DNA of 64,000 bases from Sulfitobacter sp. W027. Its GTDB lineage: Bacteria; Pseudomonadota; Alphaproteobacteria; Rhodobacterales; Rhodobacteraceae. A model generated the notes under the pieces. That model worked only from the letters and a program-made list of their open reading frames with translations. It had not been told where the DNA came from and did no database searches. A program made the translations under genes and the position numbers. Location of the stretch: assembly GCF_025143985.1 (NCBI RefSeq), contig NZ_CP083564.1, positions 807,501-871,500 on the forward strand, written 5' to 3'. Shown here piece by piece: positions 18,880 to 27,668 of the stretch (position 1 is the first letter of the stretch; the number at the start of each line of letters is the position of its first letter).

Positions 18880-19731
18880 TTAGCCGTTTTCCAATGCGCG
18901 CAAGGAACGGACGGCGGCTTCGAAATGCTGGGGGTGGGTGTCGATTGCTTCGCGCAGCAGGCTTTTGCCGGTCTCCACATCGCCGCGTTTAATCGCAGAA
19001 AGCGCCATCGTGTGCAAAAGCTGCGCGCGCTCGGATTGCTCCATCGGCATCACGGGCAGGGTGTAGTCGCGCTGGGCGGCGCGGGCCATGATGAGGTTGT
19101 TCTTGGCGGTGAAAAGCGTGTTGTCTTGGCGGATCGCCTCGCCAAACAGACGTTCGGCTTCGGCGTAGTCGCCCCGGGTCAGCTTGGAATAGCCCCAGTT
19201 GTTCATTACTGCCGCAGGTGTCGTGGTTAGGCCAACGGCGATTTCATAAAAGCTGTCGGCGCGGCTCCACTGTTCCTTGCTGTCGGCGACCATCGCCTCA
19301 AGCCGGTAGCGGGCGAATGTCTCATGGGTGGGGGGGATGCCGTTCAGGACCGTTTCGGCCCGCGCCCAGTTGCCCGAGCGGATCAGCGCATCGGCCAATT
19401 GCACGCTATCCTCGGGCGTGGCGCCCTCCATCTTGATGACTTTATCCCATGCGCCCACAGCTTCGGTGGTGCGTTTGGCGCGCACGAGTGACGCGGCGAG
19501 ACCGCGCTGGTGATCGACGCGGTCGGGGCTTTCTTTCACCGAACGCGCGAAGTAACTCACCGCCTCATTGGGATCGGCCACGGTCAACATCACGTCAGAC
19601 AGGTTGGTTTCATCCACCACATTGACGTCCTTGAAAGCCCGTTCAACGGTGGCGTTCGCATCTTTTTCACCGCAGCCAGCAACCGCGGTGATGCCTGCCA
19701 TGCAGACGGCCAGAATGATTGGATGGCGCAT
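18880..19731 (-). CDS. TPR lipoprotein, TadD-like (second copy)
   Basis: 283-aa protein with a lipoprotein signal (lipobox VAGC, Cys20) and a helical TPR solenoid from about residue 55 to 275. Units such as AASLVRAKRTTEAVGAWDKVI and WGYSKLTRGDYAEAERLFGEAI are visible. TadD proteins are TPR lipoproteins thought to act as pilotins or assembly chaperones for the secretin. Two TPR lipoproteins stand next to each other here and this is the longer one. Which one is the functional TadD cannot be decided from sequence. Confidence 0.82.
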   Translation of the reverse strand: MRHPIILAVCMAGITAVAGCGEKDANATVERAFKDVNVVDETNLSDVMLTVADPNEAVSYFARSVKESPDRVDHQRGLAASLVRAKRTTEAVGAWDKVIKMEGATPEDSVQLADALIRSGNWARAETVLNGIPPTHETFARYRLEAMVADSKEQWSRADSFYEIAVGLTTTPAAVMNNWGYSKLTRGDYAEAERLFGEAIRQDNTLFTAKNNLIMARAAQRDYTLPVMPMEQSERAQLLHTMALSAIKRGDVETGKSLLREAIDTHPQHFEAAVRSLRALENG

Positions 19732-19758
19732 TTTGCGTCCTTTTACTGCTCTGCCGGG

Positions 19759-20358
19759 TCATGGTGTCGGACGGATCAGGTAATCCCCGCTGCCGCGCCG
19801 CACCAATTTGTAATTATCCTCATTGACTTCTGTTATAACAGATTTTTCCGTTTTTGCGAGCGCCAAGCGAAGATTGTCCCGGATTGCGTCACTTTCGCCA
19901 TTATCCAGCGCATAAGCTTTACGGAAAATTTGCTCGGCCTCGGCGGTTTGACCGCTTTCCATCAGTACAACGCCAAGGTTGTTCCAGACTTCCGGCTCCG
20001 CGGCGTCCTTTTCGACCGCGCGGCGCAGCAGAGTCTCGGCTTGGCCCAACCGGCCCAACCCAAGGTTGGCACTGCCCAAGGCCGAGAGGATTTCGCCTGT
20101 CAGCCCGTGATCGAGGGCGGCACGGTTGAAGGATTTGATGGCCAGTTCATACTGCCCCGCCGCGATGAGCCTGTGGCCCACTTCGATCCCGTCGACAGCC
20201 TCTGCCCGCTGATTTACGCCGGGGGCATAGACACTCTCGGGGGGGCGATCCCCGCGCAACGCGGAAAAGCCGCCTGTTGAACAGGCGGCCAGAGCAAGGC
20301 CCAAGAGCGGCCCGATGAAAACGACGCGGAGAAGGCTGCGCCGATTTTTGCCCGTCAT
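19759..20358 (-). CDS. tadD: TPR lipoprotein TadD
   Basis: 199-aa lipoprotein (lipobox LAAC near residue 25) with about three TPR units (LIAAGQYELAIKSFNRAALDHG, NLGLGRLGQAETLLRRAVEKD, LMESGQTAEAEQIFRKAYALD). Its start overlaps the tadC stop by 1 nt. Size and position right after tadC match TadD of other tad loci. The likely role is outer-membrane assembly of the CpaC secretin. Confidence 0.85.
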   Translation of the reverse strand: MTGKNRRSLLRVVFIGPLLGLALAACSTGGFSALRGDRPPESVYAPGVNQRAEAVDGIEVGHRLIAAGQYELAIKSFNRAALDHGLTGEILSALGSANLGLGRLGQAETLLRRAVEKDAAEPEVWNNLGVVLMESGQTAEAEQIFRKAYALDNGESDAIRDNLRLALAKTEKSVITEVNEDNYKLVRRGSGDYLIRPTP

Positions 20359-21338
20359 TAATTCCCTACCTGACCCAATTGCGAGATGCCATGTGCCGAG
20401 GGGCCGATCAGAATGATCAACAGCGGCGGTACGGTAAGGCCCATAGTGGCAAGGGTCATCTTGGTTGGCAACTTGTTTGCCGCTTCCTCGGCGCGCATCA
20501 CGCGCTTGTCGCGCATCTCTCCGGCATAGACACGCAGCGCATCGGCGATGGAGGTACCAAAAGCCGCCGATTGAATCAGCACGGTCACAAAGGAAGAGAC
20601 ATCCTGAACGCCGCAGCGCTCCCCCATGTCGTTTAGCACGCTGATCTTGTCTTTACCGGCTTTCATCTCATAAGCGACCATCTCGAACTCTTCGGCAAGG
20701 GCGCGGTAGGAGGCGCGCAATTCGCGGGCGACCCGGACGATACATTGGTCCAGCGATTGCCCGGCCTCGACGCAGACAAGCATCATATCAAGCGCGTCGG
20801 GAAAGCCGCGGGTGATCTCTTCTTTGCGCGAATCGACCCGGCGTTTGACCCAGTATTTGGGCAGGTAATACCCAATGGCGCCGGGGCCGATGGCCCACAT
20901 CATGGTCTGCTGGGTGGTCAGCCCCTCGCCGCCGCCCAAGATGTTGGTATAGACCAGTCCGCCTATCAGCCCGAGCATCCCAAGGGCAAACTGAGCGAAG
21001 TAATAGAGCCGGACCGCATCGCGCGAACGGTAGCCCGCTTGGCGCAGCATCAGTTGTTTTGCGCTAAGTTCGGCCACGTCCTCCGGCTCAAGAAACTTGG
21101 CGAATTTCTGCAACTGTGCATTCTGGTCAGACTGGCGCAACTTCTCGCGCGACCCATCCCCCGAAGGGGCAGAGCTGGTGCGTTTGAGCTTGGCCAACGG
21201 GTCTTCGGGCTGACGCAGCATCAGCACCAAGGTGATTGCCACCAGCGTAACACCCAAAGTGCCGATGATGATGATCAGGCCCATTGGCCCCAAAAGTTCG
21301 CTGATCTGGTCGTTAAGTTGATTGAAAAGTTCCACCAT
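20358..21338 (-). CDS. tadC: Tad pilus inner-membrane platform protein TadC
   Basis: 326-aa type II secretion F-domain protein. One N-terminal membrane segment (LIIIIGTLGVTLVAITLVLML), a cytoplasmic region, then the T2SSF domain (about residues 180-310) with GFPDALDMMLVCVEAGQSLDQ and a final membrane segment (MGLTVPPLLIILIGPS). With TadB it forms the platform that couples the CpaF motor to pilin insertion. It starts 7 nt after tadB. Confidence 0.93.
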   Translation of the reverse strand: MVELFNQLNDQISELLGPMGLIIIIGTLGVTLVAITLVLMLRQPEDPLAKLKRTSSAPSGDGSREKLRQSDQNAQLQKFAKFLEPEDVAELSAKQLMLRQAGYRSRDAVRLYYFAQFALGMLGLIGGLVYTNILGGGEGLTTQQTMMWAIGPGAIGYYLPKYWVKRRVDSRKEEITRGFPDALDMMLVCVEAGQSLDQCIVRVARELRASYRALAEEFEMVAYEMKAGKDKISVLNDMGERCGVQDVSSFVTVLIQSAAFGTSIADALRVYAGEMRDKRVMRAEEAANKLPTKMTLATMGLTVPPLLIILIGPSAHGISQLGQVGN

Positions 21339-21345
21339 CGGCCTC

Positions 21346-22308
21346 TCAGACTTTGATATTGGTAAGGATGCGCATCACAAACAGGTTCAGCACAAGGAAG
21401 ATGCCCACGATGAAACAGGCGGGGATAAAGTAGGGGTGATCGCGCACCTCGTCGTAGTAATGCGGATCGCCAAGGTTGATCACCACCAGCGCGGCCAATG
21501 GGAAGCCTGACAGAAACTTGCCCGACCATTTCGCCTCGGCGGTGATCGCTTTGACGCGGCGGAACAAGCGGAAGCGCGCGCGGATCACCTTCGCCAGACC
21601 GGCAAGGATCTCGGCAAGGTTGCCGCCCGATTGCTGCTGGATGGTGACGGCCACGGCCAGAAAGCGCAGATCCTGCATGTCGAGCCGTTCGGCCATGTCT
21701 TTCAGCGCTTCACCCAGATCACGGCCATAGGCGGCCTCATCCGCGATAACCCCGAATTCCGAGGCGAGCGGGTCTTGAATCTCCTTCGATACGATTGAGA
21801 TCGCGTTGGAGAAGGGGTGCCCGACCCGCAGGCTGCGAACCATCAGTTCAACAGCATCGGGAAGCTGTTCTTCGATCATCGCCATGCGTTTGCCCGCTTT
21901 GTGCGACACCCAAAAGAAGACGGCACCAACCCCCATGGCGACGGACATCATTGCACGTACCGATACCGATGTATCAGTGCCGATGGTCAGCCCCAAAAAG
22001 GCCAAGACGGCCAAACCGGCCATAATCATTAAAAGTTGCTGCGGCGTGAAGGCAATCGCGGCCTTCTGCGCACGTTCTGACAGCAGGGAATAAAGCGGGA
22101 TCGACTTGGCGTTCATATGCTGCTGCATTTCCTTGCGCAGCTTGTCCAAGACTTCCTCGCGGCGGGCGCCTTTTTCCAGCATCTCAAGACGGCGGTTCAC
22201 CCGGCTATTGAGGCTGATCGATTTGCCGAAAGCGACAAGGTACAGCCCTTCGACCAGCACCAAGACGCCGATGAAGATCAGACCATAGATGATTGGTTCG
22301 GCACTCAT
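21346..22308 (-). CDS. tadB: Tad pilus inner-membrane platform protein TadB
   Basis: 320-aa T2SSF-domain protein and paralogue of the next gene. N-terminal membrane segment (IIYGLIFIGVLVLVEGLYLVAFG). Two central hydrophobic segments (residues about 90-140) precede the F domain, with EEQLPDAVELMVRSLRVGHPFSNAI and QQQSGGNLAEILAGLAKVIRAR. A last membrane pair lies near the C-terminus. The VGHPF/GGNLAE pattern is the TadB signature. It follows cpaF by 11 nt. Confidence 0.93.
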   Translation of the reverse strand: MSAEPIIYGLIFIGVLVLVEGLYLVAFGKSISLNSRVNRRLEMLEKGARREEVLDKLRKEMQQHMNAKSIPLYSLLSERAQKAAIAFTPQQLLMIMAGLAVLAFLGLTIGTDTSVSVRAMMSVAMGVGAVFFWVSHKAGKRMAMIEEQLPDAVELMVRSLRVGHPFSNAISIVSKEIQDPLASEFGVIADEAAYGRDLGEALKDMAERLDMQDLRFLAVAVTIQQQSGGNLAEILAGLAKVIRARFRLFRRVKAITAEAKWSGKFLSGFPLAALVVINLGDPHYYDEVRDHPYFIPACFIVGIFLVLNLFVMRILTNIKV

Positions 22309-22319
22309 TGCATCAATCC

Positions 22320-23789
22320 TTACTGAGCCGCCACGGGTTCGTAGATGGAGGCGGGCAGGTCATAGCCCCACATGCGGAACCGCTCAGAGAAGTGGCTGCG
22401 CACACCGGTCGCGGTGAAATGGCCGATGATCTTGTTCTCGGGCGTCAGCCCCACGCGCTGATAGCGGAAGATCTCTTGCATCGAGATTACCTCACCTTCC
22501 ATGCCGGTGATCTCAGTGATGGAGGTCATACGGCGTGAGCCATCTTGCAGACGCGAGGCCTGCACGATCAGGTTCACCGCTGAAGAAATCTGGCTGCGCA
22601 CGGCTTTGAGCGGCATTTCGATCCCGGCCATGGCGATCATGTTCTCCAGACGCGACACACCATCGCGGGCAGAGTTCGCGTGGATCGTGGTCATGGAGCC
22701 GTCGTGGCCGGTGTTCATCGCCTGCAGCATGTCGATGACCTCCTCGCCGCGGGTCTCACCCACGATGATCCGGTCCGGGCGCATCCGCAGGGCGTTTTTC
22801 AGACAGTCGCGGGGGGACACCTCGCCCTTGCCTTCGACGTTGGGCGGGCGGCTTTCCATCCGGCCTACGTGGGTCTGCTGAAGCTGAAGTTCGGCGGTGT
22901 CTTCGATGGTCAGGATGCGTTCGTCATTGGCGATGAACGACGACAGCGCGTTCAGCGTGGTCGTTTTACCCGAACCCGTACCGCCGGAGACGATGATGTT
23001 CAGACGGGTCGCCACGGCGGCTTGCAAATAGGCGGCCATCTCTTCGTTGAAGGCGCCAAAGGCCACCAGATCATCGATGCCAAGTTTGTCTTTCTTGAAC
23101 TTACGGATGGAAACCAGCGAGCCATCCACGGCCACTGGCGGCACCATGGCGTTGAAACGCGAACCGTCTTTCAAGCGCGCATCGACGTATGGATTGCTTT
23201 CATCCACGCGACGCCCCACTGCCGAAACGATCTTGTCGATGATGCGCAACAGGTGCTTTTCGTCCTTAAAGGTGACGTCGGTCAGTTGCAGCTTGCCGTC
23301 GCGTTCCACAAAGATCTGCTGCGGGCCGTTCACCAGAATATCGTTGACAGTATCGTCTTTCAGCAGCGTCTCCAGCGGGCCAAGGCCGGTTACCTCGTCA
23401 TAAAGCTCTGAGTTCAGGGTCATGCGGTCTTCGCGGTTAAGCACGATGCTCTTTTCCGAGAGGACTTCGACGGCGATATCGTTGATCTCTTGGCGCAGTT
23501 CGGCCTCAGAGGCATGTTCCAGCGCGGCAAGGTTGAGGTTGTCCAGCAGAGCGCGGTGCAGCTCAAGCTTGATCTCGCTCATCCGCTGCTTGCGTTTGAC
23601 CTCGCGGTCTTCCGGTGCGGCAGCGGCAGGCTTAAGGGCGCGGCGCATTGAAACCGGTTTGGCGGCCTCAGCAGGCGCGGCGACTACAGGAGCGGCCTCG
23701 ACGACCGGGGCAGGCTTGGCCTGACGGGCCGTCGGGGCAGGAGCCGCTTTTGGGGTCGCGGAGGTTGGTTTCTTATACTTGGAAAACAT
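22320..23789 (-). CDS. cpaF: Tad pilus assembly ATPase CpaF/TadA
   Basis: 489-aa secretion ATPase of the VirB11/GspE superfamily that powers Flp pilus extension and, in some relatives, retraction. An Ala/Pro-rich N-terminal tail (about 60 residues) precedes the N-domain. The motor has Walker [15 protein letters not shown], the Asp box EDTAELQL, Walker B region [34 protein letters not shown] and the His box. All catalytic motifs are present. Read with cpaE upstream and tadB/tadC downstream. Confidence 0.96.
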   Translation of the reverse strand: MFSKYKKPTSATPKAAPAPTARQAKPAPVVEAAPVVAAPAEAAKPVSMRRALKPAAAAPEDREVKRKQRMSEIKLELHRALLDNLNLAALEHASEAELRQEINDIAVEVLSEKSIVLNREDRMTLNSELYDEVTGLGPLETLLKDDTVNDILVNGPQQIFVERDGKLQLTDVTFKDEKHLLRIIDKIVSAVGRRVDESNPYVDARLKDGSRFNAMVPPVAVDGSLVSIRKFKKDKLGIDDLVAFGAFNEEMAAYLQAAVATRLNIIVSGGTGSGKTTTLNALSSFIANDERILTIEDTAELQLQQTHVGRMESRPPNVEGKGEVSPRDCLKNALRMRPDRIIVGETRGEEVIDMLQAMNTGHDGSMTTIHANSARDGVSRLENMIAMAGIEMPLKAVRSQISSAVNLIVQASRLQDGSRRMTSITEITGMEGEVISMQEIFRYQRVGLTPENKIIGHFTATGVRSHFSERFRMWGYDLPASIYEPVAAQ

Positions 23790-23813
23790 CGATACGCTCT
23801 TTCGCTAGGGGGC

Positions 23814-25058
23814 TCAGGCCGCTTTGGCCTGCTCGCCCTTGAGATCGTGGATGGAGCTTGCCAGCTTGGCGATTTCGCGCCGCAGCGGGCTTTTTGGGGC
23901 GGAGTTGGCAAGCGGTAGGCCATGGTCGTTGGCCTGCGTCACCGCTTTGCCGCCGTCAGGCAATTGTACGTCAATCGAGATGCTGAGCGATTCGGCCATG
24001 CGCTTGACCCGGCTCTTGGCGCTGAGGTCGGTGAACTTTGGCGCGCGGTTCATCACATAGCGCAGCTTCTCAAAGGGCAGTTCTTCGGATTGCAGCGCGC
24101 GTTTGAAGCGCAATGCGTTCTGGGCCGAGCGCATGTCGAGCTCTAGCATCGCGAAGTAGATATGCGCGCTGGTCAGCACGGTTTCGGACCATTGCACCAG
24201 CGTCGAGGGCATATCGACGATGACATAGTCAAATTGATTGCACGCCATGCTCAGGATGCGGTCGACGTCTTCATTGGTGATGATGTCGAGCGGCAGCATC
24301 TCCGCAGGAGCGGTCAGAACATGCAGCTTCTCTTCAAATGTTTGCAAGGCTTGGCCGAAGATCTCTTCGTCCATGGATTCCGTGTCGGACATCATTTCAT
24401 AGACCGCCTCGCGGCGTTGCAGATCAAGGAAGGTTGCGACGGAGCCGTATTGCAGATCGAAATCTAACAGGCAAACGGAAGGCGCGGTTTTCTTGTCAGC
24501 GTTGGCGAGTTCCCAAGCAAGGTTCACGGCAAGGGTCGTGGCCCCTGTGCCGCCGGCCAAACCATGCACTACGATCAGGGCACCATCTTTGCGCGCGCCG
24601 GCTTTCAGTTGAGGGGCGCTGGCCTCTTCGGCGGGTACAGGCGCGGCGTTCTCTCCGGCGCGGACGCGGGCGATGGCTTGGGCCAACTCACCTTCGGGCA
24701 GCGGGTAGGGGACGAATTCATCAGCACCCTGACGCAGCAGCGAATGCAGCGCAGCGGGGGTCATGTCTTCGGCAATCAATATCACCCGGATGTTGCGGGC
24801 CTTGGCCTGAGTGATGATCTCGCTCATCAGGACAAGGTTGTCCTCGTCGGTCTCATCCATGGCGAGGGCGACAAATTCCATCGCCTCAGCTTCGGGTTGG
24901 CCAAAGAATGCAAGCGCTTCGGCGAATCCCAGATCACCCCAGCTTTCGCCCAGAGTGGCCTCCATATCTTCGATCAAGAGGTCGAAATTCTGTACATCAC
25001 GGCTGATTGTGCAGGCAACGATCGGCGCTGCTTCGGGTTGGGGCATACTGCTGCTCAT
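23814..25058 (-). CDS. cpaE: Pilus localisation ATPase-like protein CpaE/TadZ
   Basis: 414-aa MinD/ParA-type protein with an N-terminal receiver-like domain (about residues 12-135, VILIAEDMTPAALHSLLRQGADEFVPYPL). An Ala/Glu linker leads to a SIMIBI ATPase domain from about residue 160. Its deviant P-loop reads GLAGGTGATT (166-175), so both usual lysines are absent. The switch region VCLLDFDLQYGSVATFLDL and FDYVIVDMPSTLVQW are kept. CpaE proteins place the pilus machine at a pole. A start at 25058 is supported by AAGGACAAAAGG upstream. Confidence 0.92.
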   Translation of the reverse strand: MSSSMPQPEAAPIVACTISRDVQNFDLLIEDMEATLGESWGDLGFAEALAFFGQPEAEAMEFVALAMDETDEDNLVLMSEIITQAKARNIRVILIAEDMTPAALHSLLRQGADEFVPYPLPEGELAQAIARVRAGENAAPVPAEEASAPQLKAGARKDGALIVVHGLAGGTGATTLAVNLAWELANADKKTAPSVCLLDFDLQYGSVATFLDLQRREAVYEMMSDTESMDEEIFGQALQTFEEKLHVLTAPAEMLPLDIITNEDVDRILSMACNQFDYVIVDMPSTLVQWSETVLTSAHIYFAMLELDMRSAQNALRFKRALQSEELPFEKLRYVMNRAPKFTDLSAKSRVKRMAESLSISIDVQLPDGGKAVTQANDHGLPLANSAPKSPLRREIAKLASSIHDLKGEQAKAA

Positions 25059-25347
25059 GACCTTTTGTCCTTTACATCAACGGTTTGGCCAGGGGCGGCG
25101 ATATTCTGTCGCCGCGACTGCCTGACCTTTGCCACATGCGCGGCCTTTCAGCCGGGCACATCTATCCTTCTGGGTCGAATATCACGCCCAACTGGGGCGA
25201 GATTGGGGCCAAAAAGCCTCTATTGTTGGGTATCTTGAAACGATCCACGTTTTAGCGCCCTATTGGACATCTCTTGGCGGGGTACGAGAAAACCCCGTAA
25301 CCCAAGGGCACGGGGGTGAATTTGCATTACAGAAGATGGCCTTGGCC
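25059..25347. other. Intergenic region between OmpA-like gene and cpaE
   Basis: 289 nt, the longest gap inside the pilus cluster. It holds a 6-bp hairpin (25278-25297, CGGGGT/ACCCCG) about 50 nt past the OmpA-like stop. The rest presumably carries a separate promoter for cpaE-cpaF-tadBCD-cpaA on the minus strand. I could not identify convincing promoter boxes, and no coding frame is credible. Confidence 0.45.
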
Positions 25348-26022
25348 TTACTCTGCACTGCCAGCTGCCGCAGTGGCACCGGCGCTCAGCTGCGAGGGGG
25401 GCACGGCGCTGGCCACATAATCGCGGTAGATGATCTGTGCATATTTGCCGTCCAGAAGCATCGGGTGGCCGTGTACAAAGCCACTGACCTCGGTCACGGT
25501 GCGGCGGTTGCGGCGCTCGCGGCCTTGGGTGACGATCAGGGGCTGGGTTTCGCCAAAGGAAACAACAGCTTCCAACCGGCTTGGGCTGATTCCCAAGGTC
25601 GAGAGGTAGCCCACCACTGCCTGCGCGCGGCGCAGACCCAACGCCCGGTTATAGGCCTGCGAGCCGACCAGATCGGTGTGGCCATAGACGCGGAAGCGAA
25701 TCTCGGGGAACTGGCGGATCCATCCGGCCTGTTGGCGCAGGATCGCCTGCGCATTGGCGTCCAGCTGAGCGGAGTTGAACGCGAAAGTCACGGTTGAGCG
25801 TACTTCGCTGGCGAAACGGTTCGCCAGATCAAAGGTCACGCGCTTTTCACCGGTCATAACCTGACGGTTGTGCAGCGTGGCATTACCGAACTGTCCCGTG
25901 TCCACGACCGATCCTGCTTCGCGGTAGAATTGCGTATAGACCGGATCGTTGCTGGGGGCACAGGCGGTGAGCCCAGTGAGAGCGGCGGTGCCAGCGATCA
26001 ACGTGAAATGTCTGCGTGTCAT
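25348..26022 (-). CDS. OmpA-family lipoprotein in the CpaD position
   Basis: 224-aa protein; start at 26022 (MTRRHFTLIAGTAAL), 4 nt after cpaC. It has a lipobox LTAC (Cys21) and a twin-Arg that is probably incidental. An OmpA-like peptidoglycan-binding domain (about residues 75-175) contains RVYGHTDLVGSQAYNRALGLRRA. The tail is Ala/Ser-rich. In Caulobacter the gene after cpaC is cpaD, also an outer-membrane lipoprotein. Here an OmpA domain takes that place and may anchor the secretin to murein. The CpaD-like role is inferred from position only. Confidence 0.8.
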   Translation of the reverse strand: MTRRHFTLIAGTAALTGLTACAPSNDPVYTQFYREAGSVVDTGQFGNATLHNRQVMTGEKRVTFDLANRFASEVRSTVTFAFNSAQLDANAQAILRQQAGWIRQFPEIRFRVYGHTDLVGSQAYNRALGLRRAQAVVGYLSTLGISPSRLEAVVSFGETQPLIVTQGRERRNRRTVTEVSGFVHGHPMLLDGKYAQIIYRDYVASAVPPSQLSAGATAAAGSAE

Positions 26023-26026
26023 CGGA

Positions 26027-27463
26027 TCAATCCAGTACATAACCGTAGGAGCCGCGGAAGTCCTGTTTGGCCACTTCGCCCGCCGCGCCCCGGCTGGGGG
26101 TGCGGGTGCCGTCTGCCGTGCGGCCATGCAAGAACAGGTCTTTCTCGGAGGGCGGTTTGATGCGGTCCGTGGGCAGCACCAGAGCTTCGCCGCGGGTCGG
26201 CGTGACCAAATGCGCGGTGACGATGATGACCAATTCGGTCTGGCTGCGCTGATAATCCGCCGAACGGAACAGCGCGCCCAGTACTGGGACATCACCGATC
26301 CACGGCAGTTGCCGCGTGCTGTCGGTGAAATCGTCGGTCAAAAGGCCCGCGATGGCAAAACTTTCGCCATCACGCATTTCGACTGTGGTCGAGGTTTCAC
26401 GACGGGTGAAAGCGGAAATTTCGATACCGTTGCCCAGGGCGATGCTGTTGCTCGCATCAATGGCCGACACGGCGGCGTTCATTTCAAGGTTGATGATGTC
26501 CTTGTCGACGACGCGCGGGATGAAGGCGAGTTCAACACCGAAGGGTTTGAACTCCACGGCGATGGTGTCACCTGTCTGGGCGACCGGGACGGGGTATTCA
26601 CCCCCGGCGAGGAACTTGGCCTCTTGCCCTGAGAGCGCCACGAGGTTCGGCTCAGCCAAGAACCGCACAACGCCTTTTTCCTCTAACGCTTCCAACAGGA
26701 TGCCCACTTGGGTCGAGCCTGCATTAAAGCCGAAAAGCACAGCACCCGCGTTCTGGTTGGAAGAGGGGATCGTGCCGCCAAGAGACGACGCAACCCCGCC
26801 AGATGAATTGGTGCTGCCCGTCCCACCGTTGATGCCGGTGCCGCCGATCGCGCCGTTAATGGCCAGCGAAGAGCCCAACGATTTGGACACGTTACGCTGC
26901 ATCTCTGCAAAGCGGACCTTCATCATGACCTGCTGAATGCCGCCGACGCTCATCAGGTTGCTGACCCGTTCGGGCGCATAGCGTTCGGCCAGATCAAGTG
27001 CGCGCTGTAGCCGCTGCGTCGAAGAGACGATGCCCGACAGCACGATGCCGTCGTTGGCGGTGCGCACTTCGATCTTCTCACCCGGAAGAATCTGGCGCAG
27101 ACGTTCTTTGAATTCTGAGACATCCGCGGCCACGCGGACATCGACGTTGGTGATCAATTGCCCCCCGGCGTCCAAAAGCGTCAGCGTGGTCAGGCCCGGA
27201 GATTTGCCAAGCACATAGATCGTGCGATCAGACAGGGAAGAAATATCCGCGATGCCGGGGTTGGCAATGCTGAGTTCTGCGAAGGGAATGTCGCTTTCCA
27301 CCACCACGGCGCGGTTCATCGGGACGTCGAGGCTGGAGTTCGTGCCACGTTTCACAACGCGCAGCGTGTCGGCGCCAGCAGAACTGGGCAGGGTCAATGC
27401 CAATGGCATCGCGCCCAGCGTCAGCCCCAATAGGGCTGCTTTAAGAAATCTATCGATTTTCAT
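26027..27463 (-). CDS. cpaC: Tad pilus secretin CpaC/RcpA
   Basis: 478-aa outer-membrane secretin. Start at 27463 (MKIDRFLKAALLGL) gives a signal peptide ending near residue 32; the longer frame adds non-signal residues. The N-terminal pilus/BON-like domain (residues 35-190, with VLGKSPGLTTLTLLD) is followed by the secretin core, with VMMKVRFAEMQRNVSKSLG, a Gly/Ser-rich gate loop, VEFKPFGVELAFIPRVVD and a C-terminal ELVIIVTAHLV. It forms the channel for the Flp pilus. A terminator-like hairpin lies between cpaB and this gene. Confidence 0.95.
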   Translation of the reverse strand: MKIDRFLKAALLGLTLGAMPLALTLPSSAGADTLRVVKRGTNSSLDVPMNRAVVVESDIPFAELSIANPGIADISSLSDRTIYVLGKSPGLTTLTLLDAGGQLITNVDVRVAADVSEFKERLRQILPGEKIEVRTANDGIVLSGIVSSTQRLQRALDLAERYAPERVSNLMSVGGIQQVMMKVRFAEMQRNVSKSLGSSLAINGAIGGTGINGGTGSTNSSGGVASSLGGTIPSSNQNAGAVLFGFNAGSTQVGILLEALEEKGVVRFLAEPNLVALSGQEAKFLAGGEYPVPVAQTGDTIAVEFKPFGVELAFIPRVVDKDIINLEMNAAVSAIDASNSIALGNGIEISAFTRRETSTTVEMRDGESFAIAGLLTDDFTDSTRQLPWIGDVPVLGALFRSADYQRSQTELVIIVTAHLVTPTRGEALVLPTDRIKPPSEKDLFLHGRTADGTRTPSRGAAGEVAKQDFRGSYGYVLD

Positions 27464-27607
27464 GTGACCTGCCTTTTTGATCACGCCTCGGGATGGGTCT
27501 TTTCGCCCTCGTTTGGCAGCACTCTGCGGCAAATGAAATTTTATTGCAAGAATCAAGCTCTTCGCGGGTGCTCTGCATGTGGGCTATTCGCAACATAACC
27601 ATGAAAT

Positions 27608-27638
27608 GGAAAAGACGCCGCAGAGTTTGCGACGTCTT
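27608..27638 (-). terminator. Intrinsic terminator between cpaB and cpaC
   Basis: AAGACG(T)CGCA / TGCG(G)CGTCTT pairs 10 bp with one mismatch around a short loop, and on the minus strand is followed by TTTTCC. It lies 30 nt after the cpaB stop. Part of the flp-cpaB transcript should end here, leaving cpaC onward to read-through or its own promoter. Confidence 0.75.
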
Positions 27639-27668
27639 CTCGTAGCTGAGCAAGAGGTTGTTATCGGG

